DNA of 64,000 bases from NCBI GenBank assembly GCA_009760855.2, contig WPIO01000001.1, positions 665,001 to 729,000 of the forward strand. The letters run 5' to 3'. Under the pieces are notes generated by a model. That model made no database searches, was not told the DNA's origin, and saw nothing but the letters and a program-made list of their open reading frames with translations. Positions 20,061 to 31,542 of the stretch are shown here, in pieces (positions within the stretch are counted from its first letter, which is position 1; every line of letters begins with the position of its first letter). The translations under genes were made by a program, and so were the position numbers. This DNA comes from Cristatella mucedo. Its lineage: Eukaryota; Bryozoa; Phylactolaemata; Cristatellidae.

Positions 20061-20980
20061 AGGGGTCGACAGGCACGCAGCTCCGGACTGGCGTTAGTGC
20101 ATCTGTCTTTGTTTAGTGGCTGAACGAGGTATGCTAGTCACCCGTATCTCTGATAGTCAAGAAACGCATTCGCTAATAGCTGCATGCACTCATGTGGAAT
20201 AGCACGTGAGCAGCTCAATGTCAACTTTGCGGCCATCGTGACGCAAAGGTTAGTTACTAGCATGAATTTCAGCTATGTGCTCCGGTCACTTTAAAGGTAT
20301 CTGTTAATCATACAGTATTCAATTGGTTATAGAATACCTAAGCAGCTCCAGAAAGTCATTCGACGAAAGGCGGAGATCTTCTGTGTCTTAGGCCATTAGT
20401 GAAGTGCAATACCGAAACGGCTGTGGTCGTGGTTTCAGTCTTGTGTTTTATAGAAGTTGCAAACCGTACGATAACTGTGAAGTCTTTTATACTGCTGCAT
20501 AGATGGTGAAATGGGACGGTTCGGCGATCTAAATGGTAAGCTTGTATGTGCCATAACAAGTTGAGTATCAATGTTGGTGCTAAGACAGCAATTAAAACTG
20601 ATAAAAATGCAAAGATCTACCTGCAGACGGCCCAAGGTTGAGCTAGGAACGGCTGTAACTACAAAAACTCACTTTTTGCTTGCAATCTTGGCTAGACTAT
20701 TGGTTGCAATGAGTTGCTGAACAAAAAACCTTAAAATTGATCTTGGCTATGCATGCGTACCTAAGCTTTTTTATCTGTTAAAAACCAGTTCAGTTGACAG
20801 TGAACGGCAGCCTCAGATCAAATTACGAAACAGGGCTTGTGCCAGGGGGGAGGAATGAGGCTGGGCTGGACTAGGTAGTGAGCGGATGAGCTGAAGATGA
20901 ATACCTTCAATCATCTGCAACACTCTCGCAAGGTCATGCTCATGAATCGGTTGGAGTTAAATCTTGCTGACTTGCTATCA
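20060..20980. other. No recognisable feature
   Basis: Short frames only; no structural RNA or repeat noticed. Confidence 0.35.
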
Positions 20981-20984
20981 CTTG

Positions 20985-21175
20985 GTAAATTTCCGCTGTC
21001 GTGATGGCACACAAGGTAAGGTGGTCGCTTTTCACGACATCTCTCCCGAGGTCGTGGCTTCGAATCCTGCTGGGTGCGATCCTTTCTTGCGACTGCGACC
21101 CGTGGTAATTGCCGTAAAGGCTCTTCCGCGGCTATGCAAAAGAGGCTGTTGAATCAGCCAGTATTTTGTGCTTAG
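20985..21175 (+). mobile_element. S2 SINE, tRNA-derived
   Basis: A-box-like GGTAAGGTGGTCGC and B-box-like GGCTTCGAATCC, then a body with AATTGCCGTAAAGGCTCTTC and the shared 3' end GAATCAGCCAGTATTT. The copy at 50555-50735 has the same layout (GTGGGTTCGAATATT). Confidence 0.65.
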
Positions 21176-22195
21176 TCATGCCTCGCAGTATGCAATACCT
21201 ACTCTAGGAATTGCATGCAACACATTGGCTTTTCGCTAAACGTCGTCGAAGCGGACCGCAGTCTATGGGCGATTGTCACAGGAGATCAGCAGATCCCCGC
21301 GCACCTGTCGCAGTGGCTAGCGAACCTAACGCTGTGTGAAAACCCTCGCTTCTATGTATACCACAGAGGCACTAGAGCACACAGCTTCCTCTCGAATAGT
21401 TGGACGTGTTCATTTTATGTTAATTGCTTATCAGACCGTAGGCTAGCGCATGCTACTGCACCCAGGCTCAGCCCATTACAACTTCGCAGATCATAGCACA
21501 ACCCGGAAACTCTGCACTCCCTCTGAACCTTAGCAAGTAAACCCAACGAACCCCTGAAAATGCTGCAGTGAACGCAAGCGCATTCCTGATAACACGTCAG
21601 TGAACCTCAAAGCATTTTAACGAGCCTCAGCAAAAGCCAGGCAACCAGCGCCCTCAGCAAACCCTAGCGAATCACTGTGAACCGTAGAGGGCAGCAGTGA
21701 AGCCCAGCATTGAGCTCAACTGCTTACATACGGATTGATCACGGTAGTAAAATCTAGCCGTTAATAAGGGTCGGATATTTGCAACAGGAAGCCAGCAAAG
21801 GGAGGTTAGTAGACGCTAGAAGAGCATTAGCTTATAAACTTTTTTAATATTGCATTAGATTTTTGACTGCTCTGTAGCAGCTGATGCCTGGATCTGATCG
21901 GAATTCCCAGTTATTTTCAGGGCTGATTATTTTCAGTGCCGGGTAATATCAACTAGTTTTGGGTAGGTCAGACGAGAGCTGAGTGGCTGGCCTCACCTAG
22001 GGCCAACAGGCAGCATGCGATCTTGAGCTAAGGAGCTACCGCAGCTGGATAGCCGCCTTCCAGCGGCCGACCCAGGGTAGCGCTTTCCCACGGGAATGGC
22101 GTTTCAAATCTTGAGCACAATGCACCAGCCGACTCTCCTTTGCCAGGCCGTAGGGTCGGCTCTACCACTAGATGCGTCAGTGCCTCTAAGCTGCT
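21176..22195. other. Upstream flank of the hunchback-like gene, no recognised element
   Basis: No repeat shared with the rest of the window was recognised. A stretch at 21500-21720 repeats loosely around AGTGAACC/CAGCAAA-type motifs. It may hold promoter or 5' UTR exons of the gene at 22574, but I cannot point to a TATA box or initiator with confidence. Confidence 0.35.
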
Positions 22196-22277
22196 GTGGC
22201 CAGACCAAGAGGCTCAAGCACCTGGCCAGCGCCTCTGTCTCTGCGCTATGAAGCGAATAAGCTGATGCGCTTTGGGA

Positions 22278-22367
22278 AGTGGAGACGGTGGGGCACTATA
22301 GTGTATTCAGACTGCGAAGTTCAGTGGAGACGCTGGGGCACTATGGTGTATTCAGACCGCGAAGTTC
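22278..22367 (+). repeat. 45 bp tandem duplication
   Basis: Two adjacent 45 bp units (22278-22322, 22323-22367) starting AGTGGAGACG and ending GCGAAGTTC differ at only a few bases. They lie about 200 bp upstream of the hunchback-like start, inside a 110-codon open frame (22196-22528) whose peptide repeats as a result; that frame has no other support. Confidence 0.92.
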
Positions 22368-22573
22368 AATACATTGTTGTGGCGGCGCTAATCCGGCGCC
22401 AGCCAGTCACGTGCATCCTACAAGCACTGATCTCAGCCATTAGCCCAGCAGCAGCCACAGAGCCAGCAGCATTTGGTAGACCGCGCACACCGTGGGATAC
22501 AGATTGTGGAGCCGCGTGGGATTGCTAGGCGCCAGTGTGAAGCGCGTTCACGGCTGCTTTAGAACCAGTGGTC

Positions 22574-23075
22574 ATGTCCAGCGCTGAAGACCAGGCTCCC
22601 GATGCGTCTCTGGGGGTGCGAGTCGAAGCTGCGGTAGAGCCATCTTCAGTGGTGCCCGATTCAGTCCAGATGCAGGTGGCTGAGGATCGCCACCCGAGTG
22701 GATCTCAGCTGGCGAGCATTGCCTCGATGCCAGAGCGGCAGTCGACGACAAACGAAGAGAAGGGCAGCTCTTTCCTCAGATCCAACCCACTGTCCGGTAT
22801 TCTTCCGGCGTCACCGACGGGGCGGACGCACCGACTTGCTATGCAGCAGCACGATTCTTATGCTAGCTCTGCCACGACAAACCAGCTGGCGAATCGAGCG
22901 ACTGCGTGCACCACAGGAAAGGCGCTGGCCGGGGAGCCGACTGAGAGCCACTTCTCGACGCCGCACAGCAGCAGATTGAAGCGACGAATGAATCTCGAAC
23001 CAAATGGCGTAGAATCTAGCACTGATGATGAGCATGAACTACAAATCGTGTTTGACGGAGCGAACAGCACCGATG
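22574..23075 (+). CDS. hb: hunchback-like exon 1
   Basis: Open, in frame with exon 2, and low-complexity Ser/Glu/Ala-rich with an acidic stretch near its end (STDDEHELQ). It ends in phase 1 at donor GATG|GTGAGT. Intron 1 (23076-23516) is 441 bp. Confidence 0.8.
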
Positions 23076-26000
23076 GTGAGTTCAAGCTGCATCATGGCAT
23101 ATGATTACTTGCGAAACTAGGCAACCGGGCTTCATGCGTCTAGGCAAAAGCTCTCTATTAATGCTATTTTAAAAGTCGAGGGTTTCATCTCTCAGCGTCT
23201 GGTTGCGGAATGAAGGTGAGAAGTGTTTTTATTGTCATACCTTTCCAGTTAACAAGTTTAAGCGAGAGATGGAGTCATTTGGTGCATTCTATGGTACCTT
23301 ACACGTGCGAGTATTTAAAATCCTACAAACTCATTTGATTATTCATATAAACTTGTCGCGTGTTTCTATTTGTCGATTCCCGGTCCTTTGAAAAGCGTTA
23401 TTATACGAGTCCATGTTTAGAGAGCTTTACGCCTGTACAGGGTTACCGAGTTAACCCACCTCCATTGTGTAGCTAGTCAACAAAAAATGTAATTTGAAAA
23501 TATTTGCTTCTTGCAGTAATGGATGGAGGAAGCCAGCAAAACGAGCCTAAGGAAGTGGCAGGTTTGCCGAAGCCAAATCTGTCCCTGCCTAGCTCCCAGG
23601 CCAGCAGCAGCAGGAGTAAACCGCCCCAAACAGAATCGTCAGGCAAGAGATCTGAAGCAAAAGTAAGGAGTTTCAAGTGCAAAAGGTGTTCGTTTACTGC
23701 TTCAACACAGGTGCGTATGCAGTTCGCACGTTGCTCAAGCTCTTTCTCCATCGTCTCGCTGTGTGTACATTTAGGTCCATAATGTGTCAGTCGCACGCCG
23801 CGAACTCGTGATCATAATTGTATTGGATTGCAAATGTACAGCTCTGGAGATGCTTCACCAGAACGGGCGTTTTTCGATACTGTAACGCCCGGCCACATCT
23901 GTGAATTGCTATCGGGCTTCATTGCCACACCCACTCCACTTTCCCTGACCACGATGTAATGGTCCGACTGGTTCCTTGGCTAGTACCCCGTCATTCACTG
24001 CTTCCTTGACTCACTGCTTCCTTGATAGTGGCCCACTTGACTGAATGCTGCCATTACACTGTCCCAAACTACTACTGCCTTGATTCTGTGCCTCTTTCAA
24101 TTCCAACCCTTGGCTCACTAGCCAAAGAGTGCATCCCGAGTAAGGGGCAGTGGCAAAGGGGAAGGGCAAATAAGAAGTAAGTGAAGGGGCCGTGGTTGAG
24201 AGATTGGTGTGTAAAGAGTCCAGTTATTTTAGAGGCAACAATTCTAATGAAAACTGTGACCAAGGGATACCGATGAATTGGGAAGCGATCAAATTGATAG
24301 TAGTACAATTGGATGTTGGCAATGTGTTAAGTAATTAAGGGGACGGTTAGTCGAGGATGAAGTAACTTTAAAGATGCAGGAGTCCACTATGCGTGGTCAA
24401 AAAAGCACTGGTCATGGAGGAAGTGGTCAAGGAGCCAGTAAATTAACCCAATGTCAACGTGCTTCACTGCTCCTAGACTTAACCATAGTCATATTTTGTA
24501 CCTTTAGGAGAAGGCTATTGATTTCGTAATGCACTCACTAAGGTCACTTTTAGCTTTGACCAAGCTGAAAAAACTGGATATATATTAAAAGGGATCAGTA
24601 GATATCTGTTCAATGTTACAACCACTTGGTTCTTGCAGCTATGATAAGTTATTAAAATCAATTATACATTCTTATAGCGCCCTCAGAGATATGAATCTCT
24701 TTCTAGGCACGTTACAGATGCTACATATAAAACATTACCGAATGTTTGTTGGTAACATCCGCAAGCAGCAGGTACAGCAAGTAGCAAGCACGAGAAAGTG
24801 AGCAGGTACACGCATTCAAAGAACGAATCACACGGACCTACCAAATGCTGCTGCAAAAAGTGCTGTTTTAATATTTTTTTTAAATGTCGTCGTGTCAGGG
24901 CACGTTACGACGTGCGTGGGTAGTGGGTTCCAGGCTTTGGGAACATGGGAACTATGGGCACGGTCCTCATTGGTTTTGAGGTTCAAACAAATTAAGGCTA
25001 ATCGATTCGAGTAAGAACAACTGGTTGTAATTTTAATCACCTGATCAGATACGACAGAGCGCTGAAGCCAGTGAATAAAGGGACCTTAAACTAAGTGACA
25101 GAACCTTGAAGTCGATGCACTGCTTCACTGGGAGCCAGTGCATGTCGGCCAGAAGAGGTGTGAGGTGGTAACAGCAGCCCTCACGACAAATGGGCCGAGC
25201 TGCAAGGTTTTTCAAAAACTTTAAGTGCCTGATAACAAAGGCCGGTAGACCAGAAATAAGTGAGTATCAGAAGTCGAGACTAGATGTCTTATATGCATTG
25301 ATCAATTTAGATTTGATATTCCCGCCTCAGCAAGCCCGAATTTCAGCAATTTTATTTAGCCGGAAAAAGTAAGATTTTGCTGTGGAGCTGATGTTATCTT
25401 CTCCTGAAAGTTCACTTTGGAACAGGACTCCCATATTGCATGCATATTTAATAGGAGACATGATAGCTAAGTCAATTTAAGGCATCAGGTTTTCCAATTT
25501 CCGATGCAAACTTGGTTTGCCGATAACCAGTAATTTGGTACTGTCGTTATTTAATTTATGACTGTTTTCTGCCATCATGTGGGAATGTCGTCTGTAAATG
25601 CAACAAGGAAGTGCAAAGAATTTGACCTGCACGAATGCTGGGATGATTCGAAGCAAAGGTGTCGCTGAGTGTCATATGCCTAGAAGTGAAGCCTAGATTG
25701 CCCTTGGTAGTCCCATCGGCAAGAGATAGAGTATATACTGGGAAAAGAAGCAGACCGAAGACGAAGCCTAGAGGCTATACTTATGCTTACGTGGCTCTTT
25801 AGATTATCTTTGCCAGTTCACGTCAATACTCTGGAGTGTTCCACTGAGGTAGGACATGAACCATTGCAGTGCAGCTCCAATGATGCCCGGCGAAATTCAA
25901 GTCGCTCAAGAAGGACATTACAATAAATTGTATCAAATGCTGTCGAAAGATCAGGCAGCCACAAAGACTTGATCTTAGTCTACATTCATCAGAAGTTAGT

Positions 26001-27032
26001 GCTACTCTAAGCAATGTTACTCTAAGCAACGCTGATCCTATGGAGTGATTAACTCTAAACCCAGACTGGAAATTACTTGCAAGGTGGAGATCCTGATAAT
26101 GAAAAAATGCTTGAATATCTCTTAAAATTTGGTTAAGATTGTGACAAATGATTTTTGCCTTGGTAAGATTTCAAGAATAATTGTCTAGTGCTTTTGAGTA
26201 ATATTTTTTCCACAGCCAAAACAACGAGTGAAAAATTACAAGAAGCACAAACGGCTTTGGCCGGTGAGCCACAGCGTCCACTGCTATAGGTCGTGGGCCA
26301 TCCCCCGTGAGCGAATATCAAGAAGTCTTCTTAGTGAAAGCAGCAAAATATCAGCGTAGGAAAATTAAAAAACGCAAAATAAGGCTTAGGTTTTTAAGAA
26401 TAACAATGCATTTACATATAAATATAATTCTACATAAATATGATAAAATGAAAGTGCCTTCCCTGATAATTATGAAATGATATTCACTGTAGCATTCTAG
26501 TCATAGTATGATAAATATGAAAAAGGTCACAGTTTAAGCGTGACGGCACTGAGTTGTGGTATTTGTACTCACTTGATTTTTGTGCTCATTCGCTCAATCA
26601 TAGGCATGCGTTCGGAAATTTAGCTGTGCTAGCTAGCGTCACCTCAGCGCTTGCTTTATTTCATTTGGACACCTATGCCCGAGCCCCGGCTAATTTCATC
26701 CGGATTCATAATTTTGCAGGAAGACCTGTGGCGCCACCTTCCGGAGCACATAAGACCCGACAGGATGCTGCTCTGCGGCAAGTGCCCGTTCGTGACGGAT
26801 CAGAAGCAGCACATGAAGTACCACACGAACACGCACGCGCCGACAAAGCCGTACAAGTGCAGTCAGTGCGACTACACTTGCGTCAGCAAGGGCATGCTCA
26901 CCAGCCACGCTCAGTCCCACTCCACCGAACGCAGCAACTGCTGCCCGTGCTGTCCCTACAAAGCTAAATTCCGGACGACTCTTGCCAAGCACAAGAAAAA
27001 GTGGAATCACTTCGAACGGCCAAGCGACCAGA

Positions 27033-27074
<42 letters not shown>

Positions 27075-28066
27075 CCGTCGCTGCGGGCAGGTGCGGCGGA
27101 GAGGCCACTGCGGAGGGGCGACGTCCGAGCGCTTCCCATCTGTCGACCAATGACGAGGCTGACGTCGTCGCTGCAATGGCGCGGGGTCGGCTGTCGACTT
27201 CCGATCGAGCCGGCGGCGAAGGCGCGGGCTCGTATTCAGGCCGCAGCCGGAACGGCGACGGCTTCGAGACCACGAGCCGAAGCGCGAGCGCCGCCGTCGC
27301 CGCATCCGCGGCCACATCCGCCGCCGCCGCTGCATTTATGGCCACATCCGCCGATGGTAGTAGCAGGAGAGCCGGGGGTCCGCAAGAAGGCAACGCCGAT
27401 GCACCGGCCCCCGCAGCATGCGGCCCTCCACTGCCGACGACTCCCCTGCTGGTCTGCGGGCCGTTCTACGTTCTCCGAGCGCTGCGGAGAGCCGTCGGCG
27501 GTAGTGACGGGCCTCTGGCGCCGACCTTTGCCGCCGCCCTTGTGTCGGACACGAATAGGTGGCCGCCAGGCTTTGGCGATGCCGCTACGGTCGTCGAAAC
27601 TTGGATCAGCGCTGCCTCGTTCGCCTCAGCAGTCGTCGGAGAGACCGTGTTCTCTTTTCATCCCGTGGTCTCCCAGGAATCGCTTCCGCCGCGGCAGCCG
27701 CCCACCGCCTACGACCGGCTGCCGCATACCGCCAACCGCCAGCCGTCTACCTACTGCCTACCACCCACCGCCTACCGCCTACCACCTGCCGGCACCGCCG
27801 GCTCGCCCGTCGCGGCGTCGCCGGCGCCGAGTCCACCTGCTGTGCACGCGGCCCAAATGTTGCAGGTGCCAGAGTCAGCCGCCGCTCTGGCGCCGAGAAG
27901 TGGAGGCGTCGTCATGCAAGCAGTGGCTGCAGCCACTGCCGTAACAGCGATTCGAGAAGCCGGTGGTAAGTGAGAGCAAATTCGTGCTGTGGTGATAATG
28001 CTGCGTTATACGCCAACTCCATTTCTCTCGCCCTCAGCGAACTCTCTGGAGAGGGATGTTAGTTGA
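22574..28066 (+). CDS. hb: Hunchback-family C2H2 zinc-finger transcription factor (spliced, 4 predicted exons)
   Basis: Predicted nuclear DNA-binding repressor of the Hunchback type. Model: 22574-23075, 23517-23710, 26720-27965, 28038-28066 (1971 nt, 656 aa). All junctions use GT/AG and the phases match (1, 0, 1). The product has a serine/charged N-terminus (1-219) and four fingers in the Hunchback arrangement: C222-C225-H238-H242, C251-C254-H267-H271, C279-C282-H295-H299, and C307-C310-H323-H329. The fourth finger has the five-residue His spacing typical of Hunchback finger 4. CPFVTDQKQHMKYH and CDYTCVSKGMLTSH match the family's signature fingers 2 and 3. A glycine run and an Ala/Pro-rich tail follow. 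The C-terminal finger pair of arthropod Hunchback was not found. The start is the first ATG after an in-frame TGA at 22538; a further 5' exon is possible. Confidence 0.9.
23517..23710 (+). CDS. hb: hunchback-like exon 2
   Basis: Acceptor CTTCTTGCAG|TAATGG, donor CACAG|GTGCGT. It encodes a Ser/Lys-rich linker and the first half of zinc finger 1 (FKCKRCSFTASTQ). An ATG at 23519 is an alternative start if exon 1 is not used. Confidence 0.88.
23711..26719 (+). other. hunchback-like intron 2, carrying an antisense CR1
   Basis: A 3009 bp phase-0 intron with canonical ends, falling inside zinc finger 1 between the two cysteines and the two histidines. Its middle is occupied by a minus-strand CR1/L2-like copy; the rest is AT-rich without frames. 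Confidence 0.8.
24640..26120 (-). mobile_element. CR1/L2-like retrotransposon, antisense inside the hunchback intron
   Basis: In minus orientation the 3' terminus lies at 24650-24730 (CTCAGAGATATGAATCTCTTTCTAGG). Upstream of it come the C-terminal coding motif AWNPLPTHV-TCPDTTTFKKNIKTALF (about 24850-24960), a tip region, and RT remnants to 26120 (a YLSGTLQSIDVNWQR-like piece near 25800). Stops and small indels throughout; 5' truncated near the RT start. Confidence 0.8.
26720..27965 (+). CDS. hb: hunchback-like exon 3
   Basis: Acceptor ATTTTGCAG|GAAGAC and donor GGTG|GTAAGT. It supplies the histidines of finger 1 and fingers 2-4, then a long Gly/Ala/Ser/Pro-rich tail with a late YRLPP-type repeat. 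If the last intron is not removed the frame ends at TGA 27971-27973, giving a slightly different C-terminus. Other open frames across 26964-27969 on both strands are shadows of the GC-rich low-complexity tail. Confidence 0.9.
27033..27069 (+). repeat. (GGC)n trinucleotide tract coding polyglycine
   Basis: An uninterrupted GGC run encodes 11 glycines (about residues 338-348) just after zinc finger 4 of the hunchback-like protein; likely length-polymorphic. Confidence 0.9.
28038..28066 (+). CDS. hb: hunchback-like terminal exon (tentative)
   Basis: A 72 bp intron (27966-28037) with donor GTAAGT and acceptor CTCTCGCCCTCAG would add about ten residues before TGA 28064-28066. The splice sites are good and phase-compatible, but read-through to the TGA at 27971 is equally possible without transcript data. 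Confidence 0.5.
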
Positions 28067-28529
28067 ACTCGTCGACCCGCATCGATTTCATTCGAGTGGC
28101 TTGCACGTCTACCCGCCTAGGTACAACGGCACGCGAAACAGCTCTGCCGAGGCGTTCGACAGAGGTCGCCACTGCGTTTCTACCCGGGGAGCTGTCTCGC
28201 GTGGTTGTTTGCCGACCCACAAAGCCGCGCCAGCGTTGCGAAGGCGAACCCAGTTCCAGAGAGCGGCTGGAAGCGATCTGCCGTCGTCTGGCGGACAAGG
28301 CGAGCCGCCAAAGTAAGGCGGTCGTGTGAGCGGCTTCGCGAGCGGCAGAGGCAAGCTGTTGCAGGCTCGTCACCACCTGGCCCAGAAGCGGTATTCTCGA
28401 AAAGGTGGCGCTTTGCAGTGTCACCTACTGCACTGTGAATGCGTTCGTGTTCATTTGCAGATGCTCAATTCTAGTTGATGGGGCCGTTCGTCACTCCCCC
28501 GACGACAGTCGCCGGGCAAGGGGTCAATG

Positions 28530-28543
28530 AAATGACGTCATTT
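28530..28543. promoter_or_regulatory. 14 bp perfect palindrome containing a CRE (TGACGTCA)
   Basis: AAATGACGTCATTT reads the same on both strands; its centre is the full cAMP-response element octamer bound by CREB/ATF bZIP dimers. It lies about 30 bp upstream of a TATTTAA at about 28573. Whether it acts on anything is inference. Confidence 0.4.
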
Positions 28544-29324
28544 GACCGCACTCGGTAGCTGCGATCGCTGCCTATTTAACTGTTCAACTTTCGTTTCGAC
28601 ACTGACCAGATCGGTATCGCTGCCGATGAGTTTAACGTTTAGTAGCCAATGATCCCCCCTGTACAGAGCACTTGCCAAGTCGGCATCGAGTGGGCAGCGG
28701 AGCTCGCTCTCCTGTCGCTGCTTCCGCTTGCCCGAAGCCCAGCCGATGGTACGCTGCGTGGACCACTGGTGTCAGAGGTAGAGGTCGAGGCATCCCTCGG
28801 AACTCATAGTGCGGAAGTGGCTGCCAGCTCCCAATCTCGATCGCACGAAGGCTTCAATTGAAAAGCTTCGTGCTATTACCTGTCGCAGGAACTCGAGGTT
28901 GATCTCGTGATCTTCGCATTCGGCGGTATCGAAGACGAAGGGACGTGAAGGAGAAGGAGTTGGCACGGCGCACAATTCTACGTAGTTTAGAGCAATTACA
29001 AGCTTCGTGCTGAGCGTTTATATCTCTTAGCATTTTGCTGTCGAAGAGCTTGCCGAGGACTTTACTAATTGACTGTGAGGCAATGCCGAAACATGCAGAG
29101 GCTAAAAGTTTGCAGCGAGATTGGGCTGCATTTAGGGGTTCGTCCAAAGGGCGGCACTCACCTAAGCTGCTTTTGGCATTGTCTCGGTGCCTCGTTCGTA
29201 TTAGCGTTAAATGTGCGCTTTCATTGACTCGCGACTTGCTGCGAACCATACCCAGCGATGGGCTGTGACCTCTTGCATTTGCAAGCGGTGTCCATGCGGA
29301 GATTTTAAGACTGTCCGGTTCGGG

Positions 29325-29330
29325 AATAAA
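29325..29330 (+). terminator. Candidate polyadenylation signal for the hunchback-like gene
   Basis: AATAAA about 1.26 kb past the predicted stop, before the next retroelement at 29.76 kb. Position is plausible but unproven. Confidence 0.3.
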
Positions 29331-29759
29331 AGCCTGTCGGAGCTGACAAAGTACGCGCTCACTGAACACTTCACACATGCCCTAGTTTATATATACAGGT
29401 GCAGCTCTGCTGCTTGGGCTTTGCCTTCGCTTTGGCTGAGGCGCAAATCGGGGGAAACGTGGGGGTATTGCTCTGGTCATAAGAGTTCTTTTTTAAACTC
29501 GTACTGGAAAGACCATCAGTGCGTCCGCAAATACTCCACATACAATGTAGGGAATGTCGCTATTTTGAGAATATCTCAAGAAACGTCTCACAAGATTTAC
29601 CCCTTTTAAAAGTTACATAAAGATACTTTTGCCTGCCTAAAACAACAAAGCTTTCCGGAGAAAGTGAATACGACTGCAAATGCTTGGCCATTATTACAGC
29701 TTGAGCCAAGCGACTTTAAGTGTAGTGGTGCGACTAACGATTATTAAATGTATTACAGT

Positions 29760-30180
29760 TGCACAGCATCGTTTGAGAACTTAATCTCTTTCTAATATTA
29801 AAATAATCTACTTCTTATATTTTCCTTAGCGAACTCAATATCTCTCTCTAGGCTGTTAAGATTTGTTGGAACAGAAGCATGATCGAGCGGTTAGTGGCAG
29901 CATGCTCAATGACAACAAGCACAATATGTTTATAGGTGAAATTTACTGGGTCAGCATGGAAATATTGTTAGTGGCAGTATGTACGGTGTCAGCATGTTAA
30001 TTTAACCGTGGAAGAATCATATGGAATCACTAAATCCTGCGATAAAGAGATGCATTTTTAGGTTCTTTTAAATTAGTTGAGCCGGGTAATGTCGTGACGC
30101 CAGTTGACAGTGAGCTTCAGGCTTTGAGAGAATACAGACTAAACACAAAGTCTCTTACAAGTTTTAGGTTCGTATGCTGT
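29760..30180 (-). mobile_element. CR1/L2-like family A 3' end and UTR
   Basis: In minus orientation it carries the terminal hairpin segment (twice-broken CTCAATATCTCTCTCTAGG near 29835), the 3' UTR with alternating GTGTCAGCATG/GTTAGTGGCAG motifs, and a short C-terminal coding remnant. Confidence 0.7.
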
Positions 30181-31542
30181 ATAGGTAAACCATTAGATTC
30201 CGAAGGGTGGTACGCTGGAACGGGTCGTGGCGGACCAGCTTAACTCATATATCGAAACCTCAAACCTTGCTAGTAAGTTCCAGTCTGGCTTTAGAGCTAA
30301 TCACTCCACAGAGTCAGCATTGGTAAGGGTATACAACGACCTACTAAGGAATGCAGACATGGGTTGAGTGTCTCTGCTTGTTTTGCTCGATCTTTTGGCA
30401 GCTTTTGATACTATCGATCACAAAGTTCTTCTAGAGCGCCTCTCATCTCGGGTGATCATCACTGGCACTGCTCTGCATTGGTTCAGGTCTTTTCTCAGTG
30501 GGAGACTCCAGACTATTGACGTGAATGGACAAAGATCATCTGAGGTACCTCTGAAATATGCTAAACCTTAGGGCTCCGTGCTAGGTCTGGTTCTTTTCAC
30601 GGCTTATACTCTCCCTCTTGCTGATGTGATTGCCAAGCACAATCTAAGCTTTCACTTCTATGCTATTATTATTATTATTATTTTATTATGCTATTTTACT
30701 TCTATGCTATCTATTCTATTATTATCACTTCTATGCTATTATTATTATTTTATTATGCTATTTTACTTCTATGCTATCTATTCCATTAGTGCTTGTTTAG
30801 ATAAGGCTACCACGTCCAAGTTGGTCCATGCATTCGTGACATCCTGTCTCGACTTCTGCAACTCACTGCTTACTAGCCTACCAGCATGTGCGATCAGGCG
30901 ATTGCAGCTGGTGCAAAACTCTGCAGCTAGGCTTGTCTGTCGTGAGCGTCGCAGTTGCCACATTACTCCACTTCTCGCCGACCTGCACTGGCTACCAGTC
31001 AAGCAACGGATTGAATTCAAGGTTTTGTCGCTCACTTTTAGGTCTCTTCATTCTATGGCTCCAGCCTATCTGTCAGATATACTACCCCATCAGGCCAAGC
31101 ATCGTACCACCCGCTTTTCGGAATCCAGCAGTCTAGAAATACCTCGTACAAACCTTAAATCCTTTGGAGACCGTGCATTTAGCTCGTATGCTCCCACAGC
31201 CTGGAACTTCCTCCCGACCTGCGTCAGAACATCCCCTGACCTGACCACATTTAAAAGAAACTTGAAAACACCTATTTAGGACAGCATTGAGTGGGTCCCT
31301 GTGCTTCATCCTTGATGTGCCTATGCGTGCTGACACTGTGCATGCTGCCACTAACCACATTTGCATGCTGACCCTGTGCATGTCACCCCTAAGCATGTCG
31401 TTCATTTTGTTTGTTTTTCAAGCATGATTTTACTTACTATTCAATTGCATATCACTTTGCAGCAGATGTAAAGCGCCTAGAAAGAGATTAAGTTCTCTGA
31501 GGGCGCTTTATCAAGTTCAATATTATTATTATTATTATTATG
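30180..31542 (+). mobile_element. CR1/L2-like retrotransposon, 5'-truncated, internally rearranged
   Basis: Coding runs from RT motif KFQSGFRANHSTESAL (30270) through LLDLLAAFDTIDHKVLLERL (30380) to SLPLADVIAKHNLSFHFYA (30660). Then, in place of the catalytic YADD segment, come AT-rich (ATT)n repeats. Coding resumes at ACLDKATTSKLVHAFVTSCLD (30790) and is intact to the C-terminus (PTAWNFLPTCVRTSPDLTTF, 31200-31270). The 3' UTR and terminal hairpin GCGCCTAGAAAGAGATTAAG and TTCTCTGAGGGCGC end in (ATT)n at 31542. Lacking its active site it cannot be autonomous. Confidence 0.9.

Larger units (their letters stand above)
28067..29760. other. Downstream flank of the hunchback-like gene, probable 3' UTR part
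   Basis: Contains no recognised repeat. Several short open frames on both strands near 28.06-28.43 kb overlap each other and match nothing. A canonical AATAAA at 29325-29330 is the first good polyadenylation signal I see downstream of the gene. The frame at 29211-29609 contains a CKRCPC motif, but no correctly spaced histidines, so I do not call it a zinc finger. Confidence 0.4.

Noticed and set aside
22196-22528. 110-codon frame upstream of the hunchback-like start
   Set aside because: Different frame from the gene, no domain, and its apparent repeat is the 45 bp DNA duplication; could at most be an upstream ORF.
26964-27969. Long open frames on both strands over the hunchback exon 3 (for example 26982-27944 + and 27007-27393 -)
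   Set aside because: They overlap the zinc-finger frame and arise from GC-rich, low-complexity sequence with few stops; only one frame carries the fingers and fits the splice sites.
29211-29609. 132-codon frame with a CKRCPC motif, considered as the missing C-terminal Hunchback fingers
   Set aside because: The cysteines are not followed by histidines at finger spacing and no second finger follows.
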